From assembly GCA_007922195.1 (NCBI GenBank), contig ML681981.1, positions 17,157,861 to 17,221,860 of the forward strand: 64,000 bases of DNA, in the 5' to 3' direction. The DNA comes from Podocnemis expansa. Its lineage: Eukaryota; Chordata; Testudines; Podocnemididae. A model generated the notes under the pieces. The model saw nothing but the letters and a program-made list of their open reading frames with translations. It searched no databases and was not told the DNA's origin. Position numbers and translations under genes: made by a program. Below are positions 1 through 13,630 of the stretch, piece after piece; positions within the stretch are counted from its first letter, which is position 1, and each line of letters begins with the position of its first letter.

Positions 1-3000
1 CTGCTTGTTTTTTGTAGCAAATAGCTGAAATGTAGCAGGCACACAAAATATTCTGCAATGAAAAATATTAGCTGTCAAAGGTGGTGGTGGGGTCTCTCCT
101 GTGTAATTTGGTTGTCTGTATAAGTTATTAGACATTTCCATTACGCTGGTGGTGTTATACATTGGGCTTTTTTGTTGGATATTTGATCTCTGTTCCATAC
201 TGTTCTTATCATCATGGGTGCCATTTTTGTCCTTTCTTTTTGCCCCCAGCAAGACTTCCTCTATAATCAGCATCTAAAAAGCTTTCTATTGGACAGAGAT
301 ACCAGAAAGTCTCCAAAGTTGGTGTCACTGCTATTCCAATTGTTGACAATATTGTAGTTTAAAAAAAAGAAAAAAAAAGTACATCAGTCAAGTAGAAAGT
401 CAAACTAAGCTCATACTTTTCTATCAAGGACATGCCATATGCCAGCTTTTTTTTTCCTCATAAAACCGTTCATGAACTGTTGCCTACCAAATCAAAAAAT
501 TCTCCATTTATTCTGATTTTCTTACTTTTCTTCTGGGAGTCTTATTGCCTTCTACATTGTTTAACTCATTCAGTTGGGAACTAAGTGTTCCCTTCCTCAG
601 TCACTGTCTGATATATGTACATCCAGAATAGGGTGAAATACACTTGTGATCAAGCTAGTGCTCACTCTGCCTAAGACAAAGAAGGAATTATAGTTGTCTG
701 ATATTGATACCACTAAGCCCTCACAGAGGTGGAAAAGAGAGTAATTCAAACCAAAAATGAACATGGTAGTGTTTAATCCTATGCAGCTGCAACGACAGAA
801 CACAATGATTTTGTTTGTTGTTGCTGATTAAAACTCTAATTGGATCATTCACCCTTGAAAATACTTAATAGAGCTATGCATCCAAACTTACCTTCTAATG
901 ACATGCACTGTTTACAAAGTTAATTGCCATTAATTGTATTCAGTACTTACATTGTAGTGCCCTCAGCTGACATAAGAGTGCCCAGTGCAGTACTGACATG
1001 GAAACATGCAAATATCAAGAGGTGGAGAGGGACAAAGAGAAAAAAAGAAGCACACAACTAGATGCTAACATTTAATTCATAACACAGATGTGCTGCCTGA
1101 TGGAAACTAGGGACAGTATTGGACCAAAAGCAAATTTACAGAACAACCATAAAATCTTACCATAAAACAGACAAAAGAAGCTAATGGATCTTTATTTGCA
1201 AAGAGCTGAAATTATCTAGTATTCCTAGTTCAAAGTATATCAAAGATAAACTGACAGTTCAGATGGCCCCCAGGCTACATGTATTAGACCTTGTAGCATT
1301 CCCAGAGCTAGTCTCATAAATCGCTGTCGTCTGACAAATAGGTAGAAATTACTCCAGGAAATATCCTCCTCAGCTTGCCCAGGTCCTTGGACAACTGTCC
1401 AAAGGTACGGGAACTTGAAGTAAATCTATTCTGTTTTTAATTCCATGACCTAACAGAATAAAAAAAGAAAATAAAGAATCATTCACTCAATGACATTGAT
1501 TCTCAAAGGACTACACTGTAGGGGAAAGGTTCTTTTTGGCTAAACCTAGCTGTAGTCTACAAAGGCAAATCCCTGCATGCTATCTATCTCTGTATCATCC
1601 TGTAGATTCATTTACTTACATGCCATTCATGGCTGTTGTATTTGAACATCTTTCATTGAGATGACAGTGTGTTTATATAGTATATGAAGTCAAGTTGCTG
1701 AACATTAAACTGATAGATAATATAAAGAAGCATTATGTAAAATAAAAATGTCTTTTTATGTTTGGTTTTTTCCCTGAAAAACAATATGGTTGCCTTATTT
1801 TCTGAAAAACATTTTGCATATTTTTATTCTTTTTGGGAGAACTAAATTTCAAATGAATGTTATTACCCATAAGTATGTCATTTTTCATTATGTTTACCAC
1901 ATGTTCACCTGTCCCTCAACAACAGCTTGCCCAAGCAGTCACTTACTTTACTGTTAATCTGTGGTAACTGGCATGTCATTTGAAGTCTTTGCCATCATGC
2001 TGCCTTCTGCTTTTTCTTTTCTGTCACTCATTTCTCTAATAAATAACAACAACAACAGTGATAGCAGTATTTTTGTGCTTCTATAGGCATTTCATCAAAA
2101 TGTCTCAATTGCACTTTACAAATCTTGAATGAGCTCAACCTCACACCACCTTATAAGGTTGGTAAGTGATGTATCACCATTCACAAATAATCACCTCTCC
2201 CCTTCCTCCCTAGAGACTTGAGTTCAAGTTCAAGTTCATACTCCTTATTTTTAAAACACTCCATGACCTGGACCTAGGATATCTAAAATACTGCATACAA
2301 GTTTGGGAAGAAGTCCATGGCTAACAATTATTCCTCCCTTGAACAGTGTCTCAACAACAAGAGTAAAGCTAGTCTATGCAGGAGGCAGAACTTTCTTTGA
2401 GGTGGCTCAAGACCATGGAATTAATCCCCTGGTGGATCTTCACAAATCTCACCACTCTCTGCTTCAGCTGCAAAGCTCATTTCTTTTATTTTGCCTTTTC
2501 TAACATAAATACATAGCAACACTTACATCTGTATGTTAGAACAACACACTGACATGATAAGACACTGCAGAGAACAAACACATAACATGTGTAGTCACAT
2601 TGCATTAGTGGCTGGAAGGTACTCAAATGCTATGATGAAGAGTGCAGTATAAAAATCTGTGTAATAGTATAGAAGAACTTTCATTGACTTCAGTTATGCA
2701 GAATCAGGGGCCCTAACCATTCACAGGGCATATCTTCTAATTAATTTATTAATGTTAGCCTTGCTCTTTGGTTTCCTCCTAATTTCAGTCCTTTTTTATA
2801 TCTATCAGCCCCCAACTGTATGTATTTTAGAATTAAATGCAGGTTATTCTTCCCAGCATTAAAATGAGTTTATCCATTTATCTAGAAATACAAGTCTAGA
2901 TTCACAGCTGCAAGAAAACTGATTCAAGGTAAGGGACAATGGGTACAAAGAGAGTAAAGGTCAGTTCCTTTGCTGAGCACATATTTTCAGTAAATCGATT

Positions 3001-3395
3001 TATGAGCTCACTTCAGAGATGTATGACAATCATTCATAGTTCAAGCCAGGTGAATGGCAAAGAGAAGGTATTCAATTTCTAACGCTGTGCTGCAAAATTA
3101 GTACAACTACTTCACACCTAATCATAGACATTACTGAAACCCTTGTCCAACTTGATGTCATATCGAAAACTATAGTCGACTCTTTAGTTTCTGCATGTCA
3201 ATCAAAACTATTAACTATGGAAAGCTTATCTTTCCTGCGGTCTTCATGAATATATAAATTGTAGGGAACAGTTGATAGTCTTAATATTCAAGTATAAAGC
3301 TCTGTCAATATGACACCAATAACAGAACCCTGTCATATGGACAATGATTGTGAAGACCAAATTGTGAACAATCCAATAAATGAGTCTGGTCCTTT

Positions 3396-3530
3396 AGGCC
3401 TCAGTTCAGCAAAGTACTTAATGAGGTGTTTAACTCTATAAAGTTCCATTGCTATCAACTGAACTAAAGCACATACTTAAAGTTAAGCATACGCTTAACT
3501 TCTTTGCTGAGTTGGGATGGATTTAGGCCT
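3396..3530. repeat. Palindromic MITE-like element (AGGCCT ends)
   Basis: Bounded by AGGCCTCAGTTCAGCAAAGT on the left and GCTGAGTTGGGATGGATTTA then GGCCT on the right. The arms are imperfect inverted repeats containing TTAAGCATACGCTTAACT. Related sequence occurs at 6046-6324 and in fragments at about 23900-23990, 45085-45125 and 46265-46348. Confidence 0.55.
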
Positions 3531-4167
3531 ATGGTTAAAATTATGTATGTATTTAAGCATTTGCTGCACTGGATCTATTAAAAAAGATTTAAATAGACAG
3601 TGTGGGCATTTTTCATCCTCATTTACATTTTAAGAGATAGCTGACCATGGAATTATTCCTAGAGTGCTATTAAATTTTGCTGCAGCCTCTAGGCATTCTT
3701 GTAAATAACCCTTTTTATGGATTTCCAGAAGCTCTACTAGATTAATTAGGTGGCTAGGGGAAGATATGTAATTTTGCTCCAACAGGATCACAGATTGGAG
3801 ATTCTGACACTTACCTGGTTATATTTTCAAGTGCATCAAAAGTTTCTGTTTTTGCTATAAGGAGGCTTTTCTTCCTCCCACTTTTTATAGTTTGCAAGGA
3901 ATAATGTAAAGTTTTTAAAAAGAAAGCTCTATATGTGTGTGCATGCATGCGCTCACACACTTAAATAAACAACTAAGAGCCTTTTCCTGGAAGATACTTA
4001 ACCCCTTCCTTCAAAAGAACAGGCCTTCCTGAATGTTGTTATGGCAAAGATGATGATGCTTTGTGGAAGACCTTGAAGCTTAGAAACTTGAGTAAGAACT
4101 GCACATGAAATGACAAGAAAAGCTCTCCCCTACTGAAACTGGGGGAAAAAATGTTTACAAAATCCTT

Positions 4168-4170
<3 letters not shown>

Positions 4171-4202
<32 letters not shown>

Positions 4203-4222
4203 CACACACACCCACACACCCC
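4171..4222. repeat. (CT)n/(CA)n microsatellite
   Basis: Uninterrupted CT repeats at 4171-4199, followed by a CA-rich run to 4222. Confidence 0.95.
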
Positions 4223-6045
4223 GAATGATTTTCGAAAGCTTTGAGTGGCACTATCGTACTAGTCTTGAATATCTCAGAAAGTGAATTTTCTTTGTCTTCT
4301 TCTGATTTTTAATATTTATTGAAAGAGATGTACTAAAACACTTAACAAATAGTAGTTTTGATACTAGTTCTTACCTAGAAGGAATGGCATGGAGTTCAAG
4401 AAAGATGAGATATTGTCTCTGGCATAGCTATCAAACCTAAAACTTATGCTTCATTTTCTCCACTGTAGTGAGTAGTTGGTGTGATAAAGTCAGGTTGGAC
4501 AGTTGCAATCTGGTGGTGGAAGAGTGTATTAATGCTAGAATGATAAAGGTGCTTTTTCCTACATGCTGAGAAGAGGTTGCCTCTGTTCAACACCTCAGTA
4601 AATAAAGGGCAGCCTAATACCTTTTAAAATCCCTCCTCTGGTGAGAGGAAGGAAAGGGAGGGGAGACACGCTGCTGTAAGACTAGTGGCACAGTGAGGGA
4701 AGTTGCTCTCCTCCCCATATGGGAACAAAACTGAGTGCCCGCTTAGGCAATGGACTGGTACTCTGCAGCCAAAACAGAACACCACCCCTCTCATCAATGG
4801 GGCAAGAAAAGGTTTCCCCCTTTGTTTTGAGTTTGCAAATTTGTTTCTTTTGTTTGATGGAGGAGCCTTCCTTAGGCCTGCCTCAAGGGCCACCTTGCAA
4901 ACACTGTTGGATCCAAAGTGAGGCTGATTTACCCCAGGTTCTGCCACCACCAGAGGGGGAAATTCTGGTGAGACAGGAGGTGCCTTGCCACAGTCAATAT
5001 GGAAAGGAAAAATGAATGAGGAAGAAAGAGTTTGATTGCTGTCATATTTGGTTTTTGGTTTTGCCAGTTGACCTCAATAGCTTCAAAAAATTGTTTAAGA
5101 TTCATGGAAGAAATTATCTGAAAAACTTTTGCAATTAACAAAATATTCAGGAGTAGTAAGTCTAATAAACATATTTAGTGAGAAAAATCCTGGCTCCAGT
5201 GGGTATCAGAGGCAAAACTCTCAATTGTCTCAAAGAGGAGCCAATATGTTATAAAGCTTGCTCTGAAAACTGTATGTAGAAAGAGGGTTTGTTTTAAATC
5301 TAGATTTCTTAATTAAAAAGAGAAATATAAAAGTGAGTGAGAATGACCATAGACACATTTTCAAGAAACACAGTAATGTGATTTTTTTTTATTTGGTTTA
5401 ATATATGTTATCTAAATAACACTTATTCTGGTACTTTTATTAGAATGATTTTATGCATGGAACAATATGCATTCCTCACATGTTTTCTTCTTTTCTTTCC
5501 GGCATCTTTGACTATGAAACTTACCTTTAGGGTTCGTACGGGGACAAAAAATAAATAAATAACTGTCTTCTGGTAAAAGCATATTTGCACATGTTATTTG
5601 TGCACATTGCACATATTTGTACATGTTAGATTTGCACATTGCAAAAGTCTGAATATAAGTTCTTAGTACTGGGACCAAAATACATTTTAAAAATTGTTAG
5701 CCATGTGTAATATTTAATTAAGTGGGTCTGAATAAATAAATTTTAATGTGATCTTTAGCATGTATACTTACAAACATGTGCCTGTGCATTGTACAATTTT
5801 ACAGGTGATTTCCTGCCATGTTTTTAGCATTAAAATTAAATTGTCTTGCATAAAATATGATATTTTGAGCTCTCTATAACAGAGGTTTGTCATTTAATTA
5901 TATCTAACTTTTTTCAGTAACAAGGAAACAAAGCCATTTGTAAGTCCTGGATTTATACTGCTATTCATAAGAAACTTAATTCTGACTTATTTTTTTTTTT
6001 AACATTCAATTATCACACAATTAAAGCAAAGCCAGAATTCTCTTA

Positions 6046-6324
6046 GGGCCAGATTCTGCCTCTGCTTACTCACTACAAGTACTATCTTGCTGTGTGAATA
6101 GCCCAACTTAGTTTGATGAGCCTACCTCTTAGGTAATGTGCTGCTATGTCCCTGACCCAGAAAAGCACGTAAGCACATGCTTAACTTTAACATTGTACTC
6201 AATGGGACTACTCATGTGAGTCAGTGGAACTACTTATGTATTTATAGTTAAGAATATAATTAAAGAATATAATTGAGTACATACTGGATTAGGGCCAGTT
6301 TGAGTACTCTGCAGAATCAGCCCT
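6046..6324. repeat. Palindromic MITE-like element (GGGCCAGATTCTG ends)
   Basis: Left end GGGCCAGATTCTGCCTCTGC and right end GCAGAATCAGCCCT form inverted termini. The middle has AAGCACATGCTTAACTTTAA and AATGGGACTACTCATGTGAG. It belongs to the same sequence group as 3396-3530. Confidence 0.55.
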
Positions 6325-8564
6325 TAAATAAATAGAATCCCTTCAAAACTTTAACTCTGTCTACAGTTCTGAAATAGTAAATGCAGAAAAATACCTTGAG
6401 ACAGGTATCTTCCATCTCGAAGCCCCACAAATTTTGTTAGCACAATTTGTAAAGCAAACAAGTACTATTAATAGAGAAAACTATTTGGGACAGCATGAAT
6501 ACAATTGGAATTAAAACTATCTGCTTTTTTACTTGGAAAAAATGTTTGCTGCTCATGTTCATTCAGCAGTTCAGCTGTGAGGATTAAGATAACTCATCTT
6601 GAATTCTTTTTAGCATGTCTGCATACTAAATGCCATGGTCAGTGACAGCTGCTGCTGTTTTGGTCAAACACATGTATTTTGGAGACCATGAAATTGGAAA
6701 TGGTATAGATAGCAGGAAAGAAAAGACACTTGTATTTAAACTGGTGAATGGTGTTTTTGAGTGAGTTATTACTATTATGATAAAAAAATAGGATGAGTGT
6801 GTAGATTTCATCTGTTCCTCTCTAAAACAATCATAGTTTTCTGAGTTTTGTTATTTCAAGATAACTGTATTACAGGATAACAGAGGTATCTCCAGACAAT
6901 TAAGTATCAAAAGATCCTATCTTTTCTGTTGAAAGGTATCACCTGCACCAATACAGACAACTTTAAAGGGGCCCCCAAAAGTAGTATCAGCTAACCCACT
7001 TACAGTTAATATGTGTAACACTATAACTAAGTTTTATGTATAGCCATAAAAATACACTCTGATCTAATGTTTACCCCAAAAAAGCTCAGAGTAAATTGCA
7101 TGTTTTACTTAAACAAATTCAATTTACTGTGTATCATCACTTAGCTAGAAGCCAGGACATCTATTATTCATAATCTTTTCCCCAGAGTTTGCAGCTAGTA
7201 AGGTAGAAGTGGTGTGGCTAATAGGATAGTTTCTTGCTGACAGTAGCTTCTAAGAAGTGGCAGATGAGCACAAACAATTAAAAGTTTCATTTGCAAATAC
7301 TTTTTACATGCATCAAAAATGGCATAAGGCTTTGAAATTTTAATTATTAAAAAAACCACTCAAATTGCAAATCCTGTATCAGAAGACAAGACTTTGAACA
7401 CTAAAGGTATGACTATTAATAAAGCTGGCAAAGTACTATGGATGGCACTTCAGTCATTAAAGACATGTTCCTGCACCAATCTGGAGGTGTCAGAGCCATA
7501 AGTAATTTCAGGGAAGTCCAGTTGCACATCCAACAGGAAAGGTCACAGCTATCTTACCAATGCAGATGGCAAAAAATACTGGTTCTATCTGGATTCTAGA
7601 CTATCTCAGTTGAGTCTGTGTCTAGCCACACCTGAAGCTGTGAACCAGAAATATAAAAAGGCATGTAAATGCCCTCTTTCAAGAAAGTTGATATAACCTC
7701 CATTACTGTTTGTCATTGTTTCACCCAACTATGCAGCATTACCTTTGTCTTGTCTTATCTTGTCTATTTTTTGGCCTCAAGCTGCCAGTTTCAGCTATGC
7801 CTGAATCTCAGCTTGATGCTGGGAGTGATGAGCAACTTCACCATCAGGGTAATGAGACAAGAATAGAGCTGAGCCTCCTCTGTATACTGAAGGCACCGTA
7901 CCACCTCAACTAACCTGCACATGGAACAAGAATGACAGAATATGATCGGTTTCTATAATAACCCTCATAAAGAGCAGAGCTACTCAAGAACAACTTTGTG
8001 AGTCTGCCACAGTCCATAGGCATTTCAATAGTATCAAAAGTTGATAACAGTAAAAGAAAATTGCAGTTACTTGACTTTTATCCACACCAAAGACACCATT
8101 CACTAAAGAAACCAGTGCCATATCATGAACCCAGAATATGACAAGAGTCAAGAACATCATGAGGACCTTAGCTCCTGCTGGACTCATAACAGTCTCCTCA
8201 GTAATCTTCACTAAAAAATCCTCCCTTTTGAAAATTATTCCACATTCTAATGAATATTTGTTAAGCTTCATTATTCAGAAGAATGATTAACGTTTGGTTA
8301 ATATAACTCAGATTGAAATTACACACAAACTGCTAATACATCATGTAGTTTCTTCAACTATTTTTCCCATAAAGCTTGCTCACGCCGCTCCCCCCCCCCA
8401 TGCTAACCACTCATTTGTCTGGAAGTCTGAAAAATGTTTTTCGGTTAAAATATTTATTTTAAATCTGTGTAAATTATAACTGCTCTAAAAAACCAGTCTT
8501 TGTCTGCACTGTGGTAGAAGCCAAAGCTGTATACACATCATAGTCAAAAAAGCAACTTTGGAGT

Positions 8565-8748
8565 AGTTTCAGCAGAGAAACATTGAGTGAATTCGAATTG
8601 ACATGGCCACACCACAAACTCCAATTTGAATTGGCATGTCCATGGGCAGGACCTGCCAGTTTGGATTGGAGGGGCCACCATGTTTGGTGTAGCAAGATGG
8701 CAGTGCAAATCAATTCAAATTCAGCTCTAAGTGTAGACATACCCTTCA
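8565..8748. repeat. Fragment of GGCTATGTCTACAC-type element
   Basis: The right end AAGTGTAGACATACCC is the reverse complement of the family end GGGTATGTCTACACTT. The internal GAATTCGAATTGACATGG and CAATTTGAATTGGCATGT are related repeats. The left end is not clear. Confidence 0.35.
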
Positions 8749-11060
8749 TGTTAAGCAGATTGAGCCATGCAGAAACTAACTGGGATCTAATGAAATTAGA
8801 ATTCAGGAGAGTGAGGGAGGCTAGAGCTGTTTTCTTTTGTTTTCTCAAACGTTAGCACCTTGGTCTAACTAATTTTTATGATGTTGCTCTGATTATTGAA
8901 ATCTCTTGACCTCTTTCTGAATGGATTTTTTAAAATTCTTTGCAAGTCGCTGGCTCTAATCCTCAGACTCTGAAATGTCATTTTAACTGTTCTAGCAGCC
9001 AAAGAGCAGAAAACCCTTAAGCTGTTATAAAAACATTTTGAACAGTAAGATTTTCTCAAAGCAAAGAGGTTAGAAGCCATCATGTGAATTGAGAACTGTT
9101 GGCAGCAAAGTGAAGCCCATTTCAGTGACATGTCCTTAAATTCTTTATAAAGGAGCTTGCCATGTTAATGGACTTTCAGGTTGTAAGAGCCACTTCAGGT
9201 TTGCTTAAAATAAAGCTGTTAAACTTTAATATTAATGATCCAAAATACTATAAACCAATGATAATGTGATTTGGTTCATCACAGTGAAACATGGCATGTC
9301 TGGCAGCCATGTAGAGGAACAGTGGTATCAGTTTTGTGTGAGGGTAGGGGCTCTTAAATTCCACACCACTGGCCCATTCATGGATTTTGAGGGCACCTAA
9401 GTGTCTCAGTGGCATCTACATAAGTGTGGGGCAGCTTTTACTGTGCTCCCCAGGCACATACAAACATTAGCACCATTTTTTTATTTTGCCCCCACCTGTC
9501 CATCCCTAGTTTTGTTCCATTTTTCCTTTCCTGTTTTTTTACTGCTAGGTTTCCCACATTGCACTGAATTTCAGCCAGCTCCCTTTCAAAGCTTTTCCTG
9601 TACTGCAACGTGGGGAGGAAGGAATTACCTTCCCCAAACTACACAGGAGGTTTGGCTAGGGATGGGGACTGTAGTAGTGACGGTTATTTATTGCAGCTGT
9701 AGTAGGTGTCCAGTGCAAACTAACTGAGGTAGCAGGAGGTTTAGATTTGCTAGTGCAGGTCAAGGAACATGAAAACTAACATCTAACTGGACTCTTGCTG
9801 CACATTGCCTGGAAAGCGAGGGCTACAGTGTCTGGTGCAGAAAAAGATGTTTGTCATTTAAACCCATACTCACATACATGAGGAGCTGGGGTTTGCTTGA
9901 TGTTGATTATGGGTTAGATACTATGTGACCAGGCATACTAAGAATTTACTTTTTTTCATTTGGGAAGTGCTGTGGACTTGATCTGACAGGTAGTTTGTGT
10001 GGAGAGGAGACACCTGGCTGTAGTTCTGTTACAATAATTTACGCTAAGTAAAGTTGCTGCTACCAGTTTAACCAATCTCTATTTGGCATCTAAGTCACTG
10101 ACTGCATTGTTTGGGTCAATATACTTTGGAAAATAAATGGAAGAAAATTCTCATAGCATTTCTATTACTGTTGTAAAGTGTTTTATGTTTAAATAAGGTT
10201 TCACCTCAGTCTGTGTCATTGAAATGCTGGTCACTTGCAAATCAAAAATCCTTCAAAGCTGTCTAATCTAATTTTGTCTATTAGCTTAGATTTTTATACA
10301 TCATCCTTCAGCATAAGTTTTGTCTCCATTCACTGCCTTATTCCTTTCCCTCTGCATTTCAGGTAGAATGCACTAGTGTAATTTTAGTTTGCAATTTGTT
10401 TACTGAAAATGGTGGAAAAAGAAACAGGAATTCTGCTTCATAATTTCATTTGCAATAGACAGATCGGAGATTACTCAGACAAAGAGAAGAGGTCCTCAGC
10501 AGTAGCTCTTAGGCTATTGTATTTTTTAACAAACTCAGTGCAAGAGGGCCCTTCTGCAAGGCATAAGAATAGGTGCATATACTCCTCATGACAGTAGGAG
10601 CTCTCTAGCCTGCTCTTACGTCAGATCCAGTATTCAATCTGATTTGCATTCCACTACTCATTCTGTGTAGATTAGAGGGAGCACTGCAGTAGTGGATCAG
10701 GTAACAGGGCAACATGGAGATCTTTGATCACAGTGGAAGGTGTGACGTGCTTCTTAGACTAGATAGGCACACAAACACCGTATTCATTGAGCGCCCTCGG
10801 CCCATCGGTGAACATGAATTCTGAATATTATCATTGTTTAGCTAGTTCAAACCTCTCAGTTTTCAAAGCATCATTGACCTGACCAAAGGATTTGTTTCCA
10901 GATGTGGATGGTGAATTGGTGAAGAAGTGGAGTCTGTGTAAGGAAAAAGTTTAGAGAAGACTGAAAAGACTGTGGAAGGACAGAAGGAAGGATAAATGAC
11001 CACTTTATTTTCCAACCTGTAAAGAACTGATAGGGAGACAGCAGCCACTGGCTGATTTCT

Positions 11061-11158
11061 TGCCAAGTTCCAAAGGGGCAGCCGTGTTAGTCTAGTATAG
11101 CAAAAAAAGTAAGGAGTCTTGTTAGTCTTTAAGTGCCACAAGACTCCTTGCTTTTTTT
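11061..11158. repeat. Short dispersed repeat with flanking duplication
   Basis: Contains AAGGGGCAGCCGTGTTAGTC then AAAAAGTAAGGAGTCTTGTT and AAGTGCCACAAGACTCCTTG. The sequence GGCTGATTTCT occurs just before (11050-11060) and just after (11159-11169), as expected of a target-site duplication. Related copies lie at 37376-37551, 59849-59957 and 60645-60857. Confidence 0.55.
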
Positions 11159-12542
11159 GGCTGATTTCTGCAGCTGTTCTCAGCTACTCTCAGTCGCAGG
11201 AGTAGGTGACTGACACATTTGGTTCTGTTCAGCAGCATTCCCTCTAAACCTGTGGTTACTCTAGGTCCTTTGAAATTTGCTGTGTTGTTACAAAGGCAGG
11301 TTTTTGAAACTCCACTGAACCTAAAGAATGGCTCACTTGCAAAATTCTTCAATAATTTTGCTTCATACATTCCACTGCAAAAGTGTTCTGGCAGGTTTTG
11401 TGATGGGTTTCCAGCAGGACTAACTATCTACTGAATATGTCAGCCTTCTGATGAGTTGGGATTCACAAACATTTTTAGTTTCTGTGTCCTTGTATGGCAT
11501 TTGCTTGTGAAACTGGGGGCAAATGTTCTTGGCTGCCCTTCGTCATATGATCAAGAATGATCTAGGATCCTCCCACCCCATTTTAAACTTTGTAATTAAA
11601 AGGCAAATATAATCTGAAAATAGAGAAAATTGATATGAGTTGGTGATAAAATTGAAATGAGTTGGTGGTGTCAATCCAGGAGTTAACATCATAAATCACA
11701 ACCAATACAACTACCATTATTAGGCAGTTTTAGCAGGAACACTAAAGATAGAATGGGCACTGAGACTTGTCAGGTTTGAGGCTCCCTGAAGAGGTGGGGA
11801 AGTGTACAGAATCACTACCTATACTTTACTTGCAAATTCAGGATTTCATTTCCAGGGCTGTAAAATCAGTATTCGATTCACATCCATAAGATCTGGCAAA
11901 CCTATAAAAAGGAAAGAGATCCAAGTTTACATTTCTGCATCTGTATGTGACTGGCTTTGTTTTGGTATCTCAACAAAATGCAATACAGATGCATTCCACA
12001 CTGATTTCACACTTTTGCAATACCAATGCAATTTAAAGTAAGTTAGTAATGTGAATGGAAAATTTGAGTGTATTTTCTTGTGATTGTGGGTCAAAACTTG
12101 CATTAATTAGTTATTGCTTTTTGTGTGTTCTGTATGGTGGTAGAGGTAGAATTATTAGATAATAAGAAAACTGATGAATTTTTTCATCACAAAGTAACTA
12201 TATTTGCACCATATATTTATTTTGACATTTCCTTGACCTTCAATAAGTTACTTGCATCGCTAAAGCCAATCATTGCAAGAGAACGTCTTTGAAATAAATG
12301 CCATAACACTTAACAAAAGTCCATGCTATTAGAATAACATTCACCCATAAGAAATAGTACACTAAATGTAACTTAAAACATTCTGTGATTTGGATTAGAC
12401 TGAAACAGGTTGCTGGTACTTGACCTTTTGTATTGAATCTTCCAATGATTTTCTGCTGGATCCATTGTTTATATTTTAGTTGTTTATGTTTGAACTATTT
12501 ACCTATAAAAATAAATGACAAAAGAAAACAAGCCCTATTTAT

Positions 12543-12929
12543 AATGCCTGCAGTATCACCATGGATGTGCCCTGGCTTTTGTTTGAAATTATTAATGTTG
12601 GCAGCCATTTTCTCTTTATTGAATGCATAGTTCTGATAGGAGACGGAGCAATTTGGGTAACTGGCAGAGCAAAGTGGATTTTGAAATATCACTGTTACAG
12701 TGAAAACTGTGCTTTATATTCCATTTAGTCACTTTTCAGTTCTGTTCGCAATGCCTGCAGTACCATCAAGGATGTGCACTGGCTTTTGTTTGAAATTATT
12801 AATGTTGGCAACTGTTTTCTCTTTACTGAATGCATAATTCTGGGGTACCTGGCAGAGCAAATTGCAGTTTGCAATGTCACAGTTGCAGTGAAAACAGTGC
12901 TGTGTATTCAGTTAAGTCACTTCTCAGTG
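12543..12929. repeat. Diverged tandem duplication, period 207 bp
   Basis: Units at 12543-12749 and 12750-12929 both start AATGCCTGCAGTA, share GGCTTTTGTTTGAAATTATT, and end near AGTCACTT-TCAGT. The second unit lacks about 18 bp in the middle. The divergence shows that the duplication is old. Confidence 0.85.
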
Positions 12930-13614
12930 CACCCCCATAGGGACAGGTTTTACTACCTTTGCCGCCTCTGGATGGAACCCTTAGATTGACTATCTGGGCT
13001 CCAACTGCTCTGTTTACCAACTGTGTGTGGCACTGATATCTTCTGGAAACCTGTGACAGGAGATGAAATGTGACTCAGAAATAACATCTTCAAAACAAAA
13101 TATAAATTATTTACTCAAAGGTATAAAATAAACACCAAAGGAATAAAACAGAAAAGGCCCATGTGCATGATTTCCCTTATTATAAACCTCACTGCTTCCT
13201 TACATGCTTTTGTAAGTTCCATTCAGCCTGGTCATTTCCATCTCTGGGTTGAGAGAGAAAGCAAGTGAGCTTGCTTGCTGGCATTTCTCTGTGTGTTTGT
13301 CAGTATCTTTCCTGCAGCAGCTGTTGACAATCCTCTAAATCCCCCTTCTTTCAGGATACTATTATTGTCTTTAATATTCTCTTTGTTCCGAAGCTCAGTC
13401 TGAAAAAAGTGAACTTTAAACCAGATAGGAGATCATTACTTAATTTCTCTACAGTTGATTCTCAAGGGCTATTTGCATTCTTTGAACTGGACTATAACTT
13501 ATCTTTGCCCTTATTTCATTTCCCATTTCTTCCCCCCTCTAACAGCATCCTTTCATTTAACTATATGCAATCAGATGGAAAATATCAAATAGGTAAATGG
13601 GGGGGAGTGCATGC

Positions 13615-13630
13615 GTGTGTGTGTGTGTGT
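13615..13630. repeat. (GT)n microsatellite
   Basis: Eight GT repeats in an intron, preceded by a run of seven G's. Confidence 0.85.

Noticed and set aside
4624..5015. Overlapping open frames in a GC-richer intron patch
   Set aside because: Several frames on both strands are open, none with motifs; it may be an old transposon fragment, but no termini were found.
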